DNA of 51,930 bases, taken from NCBI GenBank assembly GCA_045595845.1, contig JAZOBF010000055.1:1-51930 (forward strand). Direction: 5' to 3'. How positions within the stretch are numbered: position 1 is the first letter of the stretch; each line of letters opens with the position of its first letter. This stretch comes from RGIG3009 sp045595845 (GTDB lineage: Bacteria; Bacillota; Clostridia; Oscillospirales; Acutalibacteraceae). The notes under the pieces are model-generated. The model ran no database searches and had not been told where the DNA came from. It saw only the letters and a list, made by a program, of their open reading frames with translations. Shown here one piece after another: positions 7,553 through 16,400 of the stretch. The translations under genes were made by a program, and so were the position numbers.

Positions 7553-7747
7553 TATGGATATGATGAAGCGGCCTCTTGAACCCGCGAGGGTTTCGGCGGT
7601 CAGCGAAGTTGCCGGTGGCAAGTTTGCCGCCGAAAATGGCGCAGCGCTTTGCGCAAGCCTCCGTCTGCGAGTGAATACGAAGCAGACGACAAGAGGCCGC
7701 AACTGGATATTCGTGCTGTTTTAAGACGAGCGTGACAGGAGTCGAAC
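7553..7747. repeat. Structured tRNA-Pro-derived mirror element
   Basis: Three segments derive from the neighbouring tRNA. Positions 7568-7583 are the exact inverted copy of tRNA 7467-7482. Positions 7690-7700 repeat tRNA 7472-7482 in direct orientation, and so pair perfectly with 7568-7578. Positions 7732-7747 are the exact inverted copy of T-arm bases 7485-7500. The roughly 110 bases between the first two contain nested hairpins: a 9-bp stem 7591-7599/7627-7635 enclosing TTGCC/GGCAA (7609-7613/7617-7621), and a 7-bp stem 7662-7668/7682-7688. An open frame crosses it on the minus strand but shows no coding character. Whether it is a mobile, regulatory or decayed sequence is unknown. Confidence 0.6.
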
Positions 7748-7755
7748 GGGCGTTA

Positions 7756-7793
7756 AACAAGACCGCTTCGCAACTTTACGAAGCGGTCTTGTT
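7756..7793 (-). terminator. Hairpin terminator overlapping the end of the membrane-protein gene
   Basis: A 15-bp perfect stem (7756-7770 with 7779-7793) and 8-nt loop. The last five codons and stop of the minus-strand gene form one arm and the loop. Only TTT follows on the minus strand, so the strength is uncertain. Confidence 0.6.
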
Positions 7794-8651
7794 CTCATTT
7801 ACTTTGACAACCCATACGATGGAAGCGATTAGTAACAGTAAACTCACAATAAATGCGGCCGTCACAAGGGTGTTCATACGATCAATGACGGTATACAGTA
7901 CCGTATTGACAAATTCCCGTAACGCCGAATCGCCAATGGCAAGTTTATCGGGGAAATCAAGCCCCACAAACAACCATGTCGGCACGGCAATCAAGGCGCT
8001 GCCGAGAAACAATGCTCCCGTCGTACTGTAAGCCCGTTGACGAAGAGTCGCTTTCACGGGGATGAGGCTGACCGCTGTCAGCACGATGACCGCGAAAAGC
8101 CACCACACACTTGTATCCGCAAAACGGTGTACCCGTACAAAAAGCGGGTGTGCCGTCTGCAACACTTTATTACCGATACCCATACTCATCACATGGGAAA
8201 GACTTTGGGAAAGCTCGGTAGCGATGGTAGCGGAAGCGTCAGGATCCAAAGGGCGTTCTTCGACGGGTAAGGTATTAAAAAAGGAATCAATCGCCGCTTT
8301 GAACGGATACGAATCCAGCGTTATCGTCGGCAACGGTTCACCGTTTTGCAAAGTCTCGTACGCTGCGTCCACATGTGCGGTCAACACCGTCTTTACCGTG
8401 TCTTCAGACAGAGCCGTCTTCATGGTATCATACGGCAAATCATAGAACAGACATTCCGATTCTAACAGTTCAAGCACTTCGGTATACAAGGCGGATACAA
8501 CCGCATCGGTTTCGGCTATGTTGGTATAGGTCCCGCGCTCAAAAACTACACGAAGCGACGAGCAAAGCAAGGCAATAACCAGTGTAACGCATAACATCGC
8601 CGCCAACGCCAGACGAGCGACCGTCAGCAAGACCGTGTGCAACTTATCCAT
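7776..8651 (-). CDS. Membrane protein of unknown function, downstream of sortase
   Basis: I do not recognise a family. The 291-residue protein has an N-terminal membrane segment (about 8-34), a large probably extracellular stretch rich in acidic residues (about 35-178), and three more membrane segments (about 179-198, 206-229 and 260-282), ending in a short charged tail. Its start codon overlaps the sortase stop by eight bases (ATGGATAA), which suggests coupled translation. It is the third gene after the surface protein and sortase, so a role at the cell envelope with them is plausible but is inference only. Confidence 0.8.
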   Translation of the reverse strand: MDKLHTVLLTVARLALAAMLCVTLVIALLCSSLRVVFERGTYTNIAETDAVVSALYTEVLELLESECLFYDLPYDTMKTALSEDTVKTVLTAHVDAAYETLQNGEPLPTITLDSYPFKAAIDSFFNTLPVEERPLDPDASATIATELSQSLSHVMSMGIGNKVLQTAHPLFVRVHRFADTSVWWLFAVIVLTAVSLIPVKATLRQRAYSTTGALFLGSALIAVPTWLFVGLDFPDKLAIGDSALREFVNTVLYTVIDRMNTLVTAAFIVSLLLLIASIVWVVKVNENKTAS

Positions 8652-9303
8652 AGGTCTGCCACTCCTTCCCCTCTACCTTGCGACAGATCAGCGCCAGCCG
8701 TTGCTTTTTGAACAAGTGACCGTTTTTTCGCGGATAACAGGTGTACATGAACAGCGTTTCGCCCTCGTTCTCAACAGGGGACAGCGCCGAATTATCCTGA
8801 TAATGGAAAATGAGGGTATCCACGACCTCGTACACATACTTGCCGTATTTGGTGTCCATCGTCACCAAAGTGCCTATCTTGGTGGTCTCCAGTTCATAAA
8901 AATGAGCCGTGACATGGGCAGAGAGTACCGTTCTGCCGCCTTGTCCGCAAAAGCGGGAATTGAACCGCATACCCGCACCTTTGCGGAGCAATGCGTTTTC
9001 ATCGCCGAAAAAGACGGGAATATCACGTTCTTCCCAACCGTCCACATTCAAGGTCGCCCATTGTTCACCGTAAAAGATGGGCGGAATATGTCCGTCGTCT
9101 TGCGTGACCGTACCACCGGACGGGGTAGTATTATCTCCCGCCATACCGGTTATCAATTGATAATATACCGACTCCGCAATTACCGTTTCGAACAGTACGA
9201 CCGACGCGCAAAACAAGGCACAAACGGTCAAAATATACGGCAAAAGCAAGAAAAAGCCCTTGGTACAAGGGCTTTTTCGAATGGTTTTAAAATTGAGTTT
9301 CAT
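8644..9303 (-). CDS. Sortase family transpeptidase
   Basis: Membrane-anchored cysteine transpeptidase expected to attach surface proteins to the cell wall. The 219-residue protein has one N-terminal membrane segment (about 17-40) and an extracellular catalytic domain with His130 (VLSAH), Cys189 (LFMYTC) and a likely Arg202 (KKQR). Sequence around these residues is divergent and I cannot place it firmly in class A-F. The ATG lies seven bases after the stop of the surface-protein gene with no good ribosome site of its own, so it probably depends on translational coupling. Codons about 10-18 form a perfect terminator hairpin, which should reduce its expression relative to the upstream gene. A longer open frame extends upstream but overlaps the preceding gene. 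Confidence 0.88.
   Translation of the reverse strand: MKLNFKTIRKSPCTKGFFLLLPYILTVCALFCASVVLFETVIAESVYYQLITGMAGDNTTPSGGTVTQDDGHIPPIFYGEQWATLNVDGWEERDIPVFFGDENALLRKGAGMRFNSRFCGQGGRTVLSAHVTAHFYELETTKIGTLVTMDTKYGKYVYEVVDTLIFHYQDNSALSPVENEGETLFMYTCYPRKNGHLFKKQRLALICRKVEGKEWQTYG
9241..9277 (-). terminator. Intragenic terminator/attenuator at the start of the sortase gene
   Basis: A perfect 12-bp stem (9251-9262 with 9266-9277) with 3-nt loop is followed on the minus strand by TTTTTCTTGCTTTT. It has all the hallmarks of a Rho-independent terminator, yet lies inside the sortase coding sequence, about 34-60 nt after the stop codon of the upstream gene. Confidence 0.75.
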
Positions 9304-9310
9304 CGAAAGA

Positions 9311-9865
9311 TCAGCGGGACGCAACCAGTTTTTTGCCGTAAACGGCTGCACCGGCAGCGACAACAACCAACAGAGAAGCCATGGCAATCATGGCGTAATC
9401 GACGGACGTGTTGGTTTTCTTCACATCGAGGTCAATGTCCGCAATCTTCTGGTTGTCTTTGTAAATATAGAAATCCACATCACCCTCATGAGTGGGGTTC
9501 TCGGCAGGGGTAATCTCGCAAGTCAAGCCAAGAGTCGTGCAAGCGTCCTTGATCTCGGCAACAACGGCTTTCTGCTGAGCTTGAGTGTAGTTGGACAAAG
9601 AATCGCCCTTATCTTCGGAGATGGCTTCCTTTGCAGCTTTCATGTTATCAATAACAGCGGCCGCCTGATTAGCATCCACTTCAACCTGCTGCAAAACATT
9701 CTCCAGCATCGGCAGATATTCTTCATGATATTTTGCGGGAATCAACTCTTTTGCTGCCGCAACGATATCCTCTTTCGGGGTAGCCGCGGAAACAGGAGCA
9801 ATCGCCATGACCATAACACAAGCCAGAACCAAGCACGCGGAAACGATAGACAATACCTTTTTCAT
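9311..9865 (-). CDS. Secreted surface protein, likely sortase substrate
   Basis: The 184-residue protein has a signal peptide (1-27, cleavage after PVSA), a helical, Lys/Glu-rich body, and a C-terminus made of a membrane segment (about 158-176) plus a short basic tail ending KKLVASR. That is the layout of a sorting signal, but LPXTG or NPXTG is absent; TNTSVD (151-156) sits where the motif should be. It lies directly upstream of a sortase. Start MKKVLS has AGGAGAG upstream. It may instead be simply membrane-anchored. Function unknown. Confidence 0.82.
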   Translation of the reverse strand: MKKVLSIVSACLVLACVMVMAIAPVSAATPKEDIVAAAKELIPAKYHEEYLPMLENVLQQVEVDANQAAAVIDNMKAAKEAISEDKGDSLSNYTQAQQKAVVAEIKDACTTLGLTCEITPAENPTHEGDVDFYIYKDNQKIADIDLDVKKTNTSVDYAMIAMASLLVVVAAGAAVYGKKLVASR

Positions 9866-9919
9866 TATTCTCTCTCCTATTCAGCGCAAAGCGCTTAATT
9901 GATAAAAATGCTCATTTAT

Positions 9920-9949
9920 AGTTTACACCATTCCACACGTGTTTGTCAA
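9920..9949 (-). promoter_or_regulatory. Promoter for the surface protein-sortase operon
   Basis: TTGACA (9944-9949) and TAAACT (9920-9925) on the minus strand with an 18-bp spacer. A small AGCGC/GCGCT hairpin lies in the leader near 9890. Confidence 0.55.
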
Positions 9950-9973
9950 CCACCTTTGGATTTTTTTTTGCAG

Positions 9974-10002
9974 TTGATTTACTCTTGCAAATTTGATATA
10001 CT
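9974..10002 (+). promoter_or_regulatory. Promoter for the lamin-tail/CotH operon
   Basis: TTGATT (9974-9979) and TATACT (9997-10002) with a 17-bp spacer, 38 bp before the start codon. It diverges from the surface-protein promoter. Confidence 0.65.
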
Positions 10003-10040
10003 GATTATATTTATTCCATATAAAAAGGAGTGGTCTTCCG

Positions 10041-10979
10041 TTGCGCCGTGCAGGGATGGTAATAACGGTGTTTTTTTTGCTTTGCTCTCTGCTCGTCGGG
10101 TGTACCGTCGGGCGGTCGGATACAGGCATTGATATCCGCATAAATGAAGTGTTGACCTCGGGCGGTGACGCGGATTGGATCGAGTTATACAATGCCGGTA
10201 CTGCGTCGGTCAATCTTGACGGTTGCTTTTTGTCTGATGACCCGGAATCGCTCGGTAAATGGATGTTTCCGCGAGTTGTGCTGGAGGCGGGCGCACATCT
10301 TGTGATCTATGCTGATAAGCAAGAGAGTACCGCCGAGCGTTTGTCTCTCCCCTTTTCACTCAAAGCTTCGGGTGAAACAGTGGTGTTCAGCGACCCGAAC
10401 GGCAATATATTGGACACGGTGACCGTTCCCGAAAGCCATCCCGGTGTATCGTACGGACGAACAGGCGCCGATACCTTTGCGTGGTATGCCGCACCGACAC
10501 CCGGTATGTCCAACGAAAACGGTATGATTCTGGGTGAGCAATCCGTAAACGCGGCAGGCGGTGTGCGTATCAATGAATATATGTCCCGCAACCGTTCGGT
10601 GCTGTATGACCGCGACGGCGATTACGGGGATTGGGTGGAATTGTATAATTTTTCGGATAGCACCATTGATCTGTCCGGCTATTTTTTAACCGACTCCGAG
10701 GAGACGCTTAACAAGTGGCAATTCCCCACGGGAACCAAAATCCCTGCAGGAGGATATTTGATTGTATTTTGTTCCGGTAAAACGAGCACGACGGGCGAGT
10801 TACACGCCTCGTTTAAGCTTGGAGAATCGGACTCGTTTGTTGGGCTGTACACAGACACAGGAGCCTTTTGTTCAGGGGTAACCTGTAAAGCTACCGAACA
10901 GGATCAGTCGGTCGGGTATAATACCGAGGACGGCGTCTATGCCGTCTGCCCCTATCCTACACCGGGCTATGGAGAATAA
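10041..10979 (+). CDS. Lipoprotein with two lamin-tail domains
   Basis: Predicted extracellular lipoprotein of 312 residues. It has a type II signal peptide with lipobox LLVGC (Cys21) and two lamin-tail (LTD) immunoglobulin-like domains: about 33-155 (INEVLTSGGDADWIELYN) and about 175-300 (INEYMSRNRSVLYDRDGD then DWVELYN). The start codon is TTG, chosen because AAGGAG sits ten bases upstream; the ATG at 10056 lacks a ribosome site. Bacterial LTDs often accompany secreted nucleases or CotH kinases, and here the next gene is a CotH protein whose own LTDs are clearly related, suggesting domain duplication. The ligand is unknown. Confidence 0.85.
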   Translation: MRRAGMVITVFFLLCSLLVGCTVGRSDTGIDIRINEVLTSGGDADWIELYNAGTASVNLDGCFLSDDPESLGKWMFPRVVLEAGAHLVIYADKQESTAERLSLPFSLKASGETVVFSDPNGNILDTVTVPESHPGVSYGRTGADTFAWYAAPTPGMSNENGMILGEQSVNAAGGVRINEYMSRNRSVLYDRDGDYGDWVELYNFSDSTIDLSGYFLTDSEETLNKWQFPTGTKIPAGGYLIVFCSGKTSTTGELHASFKLGESDSFVGLYTDTGAFCSGVTCKATEQDQSVGYNTEDGVYAVCPYPTPGYGE

Positions 10980-10983
10980 CGCT

Positions 10984-13380
10984 ATGAGAGAATTGACAGA
11001 TACACAACGAAAGCACTTGCTGATCGGCATCTGCGCCGTCTGCATCCCGCTGTTGTTGCTTTCCTCGCTGTTATGGGGAAAAACCGAGGATGCACCTGCG
11101 GCACAGTTGCGCATCAGCGAAGTGATGAATCGCAATCGTTCGGTATACGCGGATGATGACGGAGCGCACCACGATTGGGTAGAAATTCAAAACATCGGCG
11201 AGTATACGGTATCGCTTGACGGCTTTTCCGTCACCGACGATGCCGAACAACCCGATAAATATGTCTTTGAAAATGTCGTCTTGAAACCGCAAGAGTGTGT
11301 GACCGTGCATCTGACGGGTGATAAAAAAGAGTCGCGGTTCCTGTACGCGCCGTTCGGGCTGGCGTCATCGGGTGATACGGTGTATTTGTGCAACGGTGAA
11401 TCGGTTATCGATTCACTAACCGTAGGCGAATCGCCCGAAAACATTTCGTACGGGCGAAAAGACGGAAAAGAGGTATGGTTTGCCATCCCCACACCGGGGA
11501 CGGCAAACGACGGTATTTGTGCCGCTACCCTCAAAGAGTTGAAATCCGCCTCGTACACAGGGGTGATGATCAGCGAAGTGTGTGCGGTATCCGAAAGCAC
11601 CGAAACCGACTGGGTGGAACTGCACAACACCTCAACCGTTCCGCTCTCGCTTTTGGGGTATCGGTTGACCGAGACACCCGAAGAAGAGGGGTTTGTTTTC
11701 GGCGATATCACGCTGGAAGTGGGCGGATATTATGCCCTTTCGTGTGACGCTGATCTGCCGGAGGAAATTGCCCCTTGTGCGCCGTTTTCAATCGGTCGGT
11801 TTGGAAACACCTTGTATCTTTACACACCCGACGGTGTGCTGTGCGATCGATTTGAAACCGGTAAACAACGCCAAAACACCACCAGTGGCCGTGTAGGTGA
11901 TATTCATTCCCCACGCGTATATTTTGACACGCCTACCAAAAATGCCGAAAACGGTACTGCCTATGCCGGTTACGCGGTTACTCCCGTCATTCAGCAAATC
12001 GGCGGATATGTGGAGTCGGGTACTACCGTCACCATTTCGGTACCGGACGGATGTCAGGTGTATTATACGCTGAGCGGTTCTGCCCCTACCGACAAATCGC
12101 TGCCGTATACGGCGGGACAAGCCATCACGGTCACCAAAACCGCCGTCTTGCGTGCGGTTGCGTACGGTGACGGCGTGTTACCGAGTGACATCGCCACGCA
12201 AACGTATTTGACGGCTGAAAAGCACGATCTGCCCATCGTCAGCGTATCGGGCGACTACGCCGATCTGTTCGGCGCAAACGGTGTGTTTACCAAGTTTAAC
12301 AACGAAACGCTCCGCGCGCTCGTACATACCGAGTATTTTACGAAAGACGGCGTTAAGGAAATTGCCTTTGATAGTCTGCTCAAAATCTCGGGCGGTCTGA
12401 GCCGTTATAACCCGCAAAAAGCGTTCACGCTGAAACTCAATCAAACTACAGGCGTGTCTTCGCTTAACTATAAATTTTTCGAGGACAGTACCGTAAACAC
12501 CTTTTCGGATCTGTTGCTTCGCCCATCGGGTTCCGACTGGAGCAAGGCGAAATTGCGTGATGAATTTGTCGCCACAGCCATTAAAAACACCGAGGATATG
12601 CTCATTCAATCCGCCCGTCCCGTAGCGTTGTATATTAACGGTTCCTATCACGGATTATATTATCTGCGCGAAAAACGCAATGAAGACTTGATTACCGCTT
12701 ACACGGGAATTCCCGAGGAACACGTACAGCTCGCCGAAATGCCCGCCGTGTTTGAATGGGGCGCCCAAATGGATCCTGACATGGAGGATCTGATTAAATA
12801 TGCGCGCACACATAACCTGGCCGAACAAGAACACTACGACTATGTTATGTCACAGATTAATGCCACGTCGCTGATACGCTACTTTGCCATTCAGACATAT
12901 TTCGGGAATGGTGATATGATCAACAATGTGGCTTGTTATCGTGATGCACGGGGCGGTAAATGGAACTGGATTCTGTTTGATATGGACTGGGCATGTACCA
13001 GTTATTATGTCAACCATCAGTTTATCGAGCAGTTATATACCGGATCGGGGCAAAACACATTCCAAAGCTACTATTACCCGCTGATAACTGCCCTGTTTAA
13101 AAACGAAGACTTTTCCCACGCATTTGTAAAAGAATATAAACGCTTGATGGATACCACCTTGTCGTCTGACCGTTTGATACCGATTTTGGACAAGCTTGCC
13201 GACTCCATTCGCACCGAGATCCCGCGCCAGCAAGCGAGATTCGGCGCACCGTCATCGGCACGGTTCGAGCAACAGGTGACCTACATGCAAAACTTTCTCA
13301 AAAACCGTAAAACCACCATTACCCGTCAACTCAAAAGCGTGTTTTCTCTCTCGGATGAGGAATGGAACGCACTTTCGTAA
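10984..13380 (+). CDS. CotH-family protein with lamin-tail domains
   Basis: 798-residue surface protein. It has an N-terminal membrane anchor (about 11-31), two lamin-tail domains (about 40-165 and 195-320), a chitobiase-C-terminal-like domain (about 325-410) and a CotH kinase domain (about 420-720). CotH motifs include RPSGSDWSKAKLRD, YINGSYHGLYYLREKRNED and ILFDMDWACT, with Asp666 and Asp668 as likely metal ligands. CotH of Bacillus spores phosphorylates coat proteins; many clostridial relatives are exported instead, and the membrane anchor suggests that here. The start ATG has GGAG nine bases upstream and lies four bases after the previous stop. addB starts 24 bases downstream. Confidence 0.9.
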   Translation: MRELTDTQRKHLLIGICAVCIPLLLLSSLLWGKTEDAPAAQLRISEVMNRNRSVYADDDGAHHDWVEIQNIGEYTVSLDGFSVTDDAEQPDKYVFENVVLKPQECVTVHLTGDKKESRFLYAPFGLASSGDTVYLCNGESVIDSLTVGESPENISYGRKDGKEVWFAIPTPGTANDGICAATLKELKSASYTGVMISEVCAVSESTETDWVELHNTSTVPLSLLGYRLTETPEEEGFVFGDITLEVGGYYALSCDADLPEEIAPCAPFSIGRFGNTLYLYTPDGVLCDRFETGKQRQNTTSGRVGDIHSPRVYFDTPTKNAENGTAYAGYAVTPVIQQIGGYVESGTTVTISVPDGCQVYYTLSGSAPTDKSLPYTAGQAITVTKTAVLRAVAYGDGVLPSDIATQTYLTAEKHDLPIVSVSGDYADLFGANGVFTKFNNETLRALVHTEYFTKDGVKEIAFDSLLKISGGLSRYNPQKAFTLKLNQTTGVSSLNYKFFEDSTVNTFSDLLLRPSGSDWSKAKLRDEFVATAIKNTEDMLIQSARPVALYINGSYHGLYYLREKRNEDLITAYTGIPEEHVQLAEMPAVFEWGAQMDPDMEDLIKYARTHNLAEQEHYDYVMSQINATSLIRYFAIQTYFGNGDMINNVACYRDARGGKWNWILFDMDWACTSYYVNHQFIEQLYTGSGQNTFQSYYYPLITALFKNEDFSHAFVKEYKRLMDTTLSSDRLIPILDKLADSIRTEIPRQQARFGAPSSARFEQQVTYMQNFLKNRKTTITRQLKSVFSLSDEEWNALS

Positions 13381-13404
13381 AAACACAACGAAGGAGGATG
13401 CTGT

Positions 13405-16400
13405 ATGCTGAAGCTGATCGTCGGATGCTCCGGCTCGGGTAAAACGACCGAGTTGTATCGTTTGATGCGCGAACAAGCCGAGCACGACACCGCCCCTTTG
13501 TTTTTATTGGTCCCCGAACAGGCGTCGTTTGATAACGAACGGCGTTTACTTAACGAATTCGGGCCGATTCTCTCTCAACGGGTACAGGTGTTAAGTTTCA
13601 CGCGCTTGGCGAACGCCATATTCCGTCAAATCGGCGGTCTTTCAGGCAAGCGCATGGATGCCACCTTATCCATGCTCATCATGAGTCAGGCGCTCCACAG
13701 TGTGGCGGATTCGCTCTCCTTGTACCGCCGTCATGTGGATAATCCCGATTATCTGCGTACTTTACTGGAATTCCTTTCGGAATGCAAACAATGCACCGTC
13801 ACCCCCGCCATGCTGGAAAACACCGCCAAAGCATTAAAAAGCGGTGTTCTTCGCTCAAAAGCCGAGGAAACGGCACTGATTTTCAGTGCATACGAAGCGT
13901 TGATAGCGGGAGCTGAACTGGTCGACCCGTTAGATGATTTAACGGCGGTGGCTCACCGTTTTTCGGAGTGTACGCTATTTGATGGTGCACATCTCTTTTT
14001 GGATTCCTTCAAAGGGTTCACCGAGCAAGAATTGCTCGTATTGGACCAGCTGCTTGCCCGCGTGAAGACCATGACGGTATGTTTGTGTACCGACAGCGTG
14101 ACACCGCAAAGTACCCTTGGTCGTTTCACGACGGTGGCACGCACCGCCACCCGTCTGCGCGATGCCGCCTCTCGGCATCATGTACCGATTGCGACGGTAC
14201 AGCATTTACAGGAGAATCAACGCACTACCGATCCCGCGCTGCGCACGTTGGAAGCAGGGTGCTTTTTACCCGTCGCGGAGCCGTACCCCGATCCGACAGA
14301 CACCGTGTGTGTCACCCCCTGTGCCGATCGTGCGGAAGAATGTCGGTATGCGGCACGGGAAATTCGCCGTCTGCTTCGGGAAAACGGCGGGTATTGCCGT
14401 GATTTTACGGTGGTGGTGCGGGACAGCGCCAAATACAGTGATCTGTTGGCCGCCGCTTTAGAGCGCGAAGGACTCCCCTGCACGCTCGATTTGCGGGAAT
14501 CCATCGTCACGCAACCCATCATCACATTAATTGAGTCTGCGCTCGCAGCGGCATTGCATTGGGACAGTACCGATGTGTTGCGAATTGTTAAAACAGGATT
14601 GGCAGGCTTTTCTGCAACCTCGTCCGCCATACTCGAAAATTATGTTTTTCTATGGAATGTTCACGGAAAACAATGGAAGCTCCCCTTTGCCGGACACCCG
14701 GACGGTCTGCAAACACAAGCCGATGAACGCTCTGCCGCGCGTTTGGAATACATCAATCGGTTACGTCACCGTTTGGCGGGACCGCTTATCCATCTGCAAA
14801 CGCGTTTAGACGGTACCCGAACCGGCAAAGAATTTGCTGCGGCGGTGTGGGCGTTTTTGCAAGAGCTGCGTGTACCGCGTATGGTACGGTTGCAGGTGGC
14901 ACGCCTAAAAGCTGCGGGCGAACTGCATACCGCCGAACAACAAGCTCGACTTTGGGAGTACACAGTGGCATTGCTGGATAAATTCGCGTTACTGGGTACT
15001 CCGCAAACACTCAAGCAATTTGCCGATCTGTGGCATTTGGCGGTCGCAACAGATGATTTGGGAAGTATCCCACCAACACTCGACGGCGTGAATTTCGGTG
15101 CCGCCGACCGTATCCGTTACACATCACCGAAAACCGTGTTTATCCTCGGCGCAAATGAAGGGGAATTCCCTGCTTATCCGCCAACAGGCGGTCTGCTCAC
15201 CGACCACGAACGGCGTCAACTCACCGATGCCGGTCTGCCAATGGCGGATGACGCGGATCATCAGGCTGCGGAAGAACGGTATTACGCATACGCGGCACTG
15301 GCCGCACCGTCTGAGCGGGTGATTGTTACCTATGTTCAAAAAGCGGACGGTGAAGCACAACAACCGTCCGCTATTGTGGAAACGGTTACCCGTCTTATCC
15401 CGCAACACGCGCGAGGTAACGCGACGGGTAGTGCGGTAACCGAATCCACAGCGGATGCCTTTCACCGTCTGTCCGCACTCTGGAACGAAAATACCGCTGA
15501 ATCAGCATCTTTCCGCACCGTGTTTCAGGAATTGCCCGCCTACACCGACCGATTGGCGGCATTATCCCGTGCTCGTAACGGTTTTTCGTTGGAGGATAAA
15601 GCCCTTGCACGGAAATTGTTCGGAGAACGGTTGCGCGTATCCCCAACCCAAGTGGAAACCTACCATCGTTGCCGCTTTGCGTATTTTTGTCAATACGGTC
15701 TGCGTGCGAAGCCGCGCACCCGCGCGACGCTGGGTGCCGCCGAGGCGGGAACGCTGACACATTATATTATGAGCGAATTATTACCGACCTACGCTCAGCG
15801 TGATTATGCGGATTGCACCAAAGAAAATCTGCATACGGATGTCGAGAAAACGGTTCGGCAGTATGTGGATACCTATATGGGCGGCTCGGATAATCAAGAC
15901 AGTCGTTTTCGCGGACTGCTCACCCATCTGACTCGTTTTTGTGACGAACTCATGTGGCGCGTCGTGTGCGAGATGAAAAACAGCCGTTTTGTACCGGTGG
16001 ATTATGAGCTTCCCATCGGTAGCGATGACGGTATTCCGCCGTGGATACTGGAAACGCCCGACGGCACCACCATTCAGGTGCAGGGTACCGTCGACCGCGT
16101 GGATGTATTGCATCGTGAAGACGGGGCGTATGTTCGCATTGTCGATTACAAGACCGGTACCAAAGTATTCGATCTTGCCGAGGTATTGGCGGGACTCAAT
16201 TTGCAAATGCTGATTTATCTGTTCTCCATCTGTGAGAACGGACAGGCACACTACGGCTCGGTTACGCCCGCAGGAATTTTGTATCTGCCCGCACAGTTGC
16301 CGATCGTCAAACTGGAACGCGAAATATCCGCAGAAGAGCTGGAGAAAAAGCGTTTAAAAGTGATGAAGATGAACGGTTTGCTCATCGACAATCCGGAAAT

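Noticed and set aside
7497..7760. Open frame of 87 codons on the minus strand across the tRNA-Pro mirror element
   Set aside because: It reads through the tRNA gene, the palindrome and the hairpin core, has no ribosome site, and its sequence is explained by tRNA-derived repeats.
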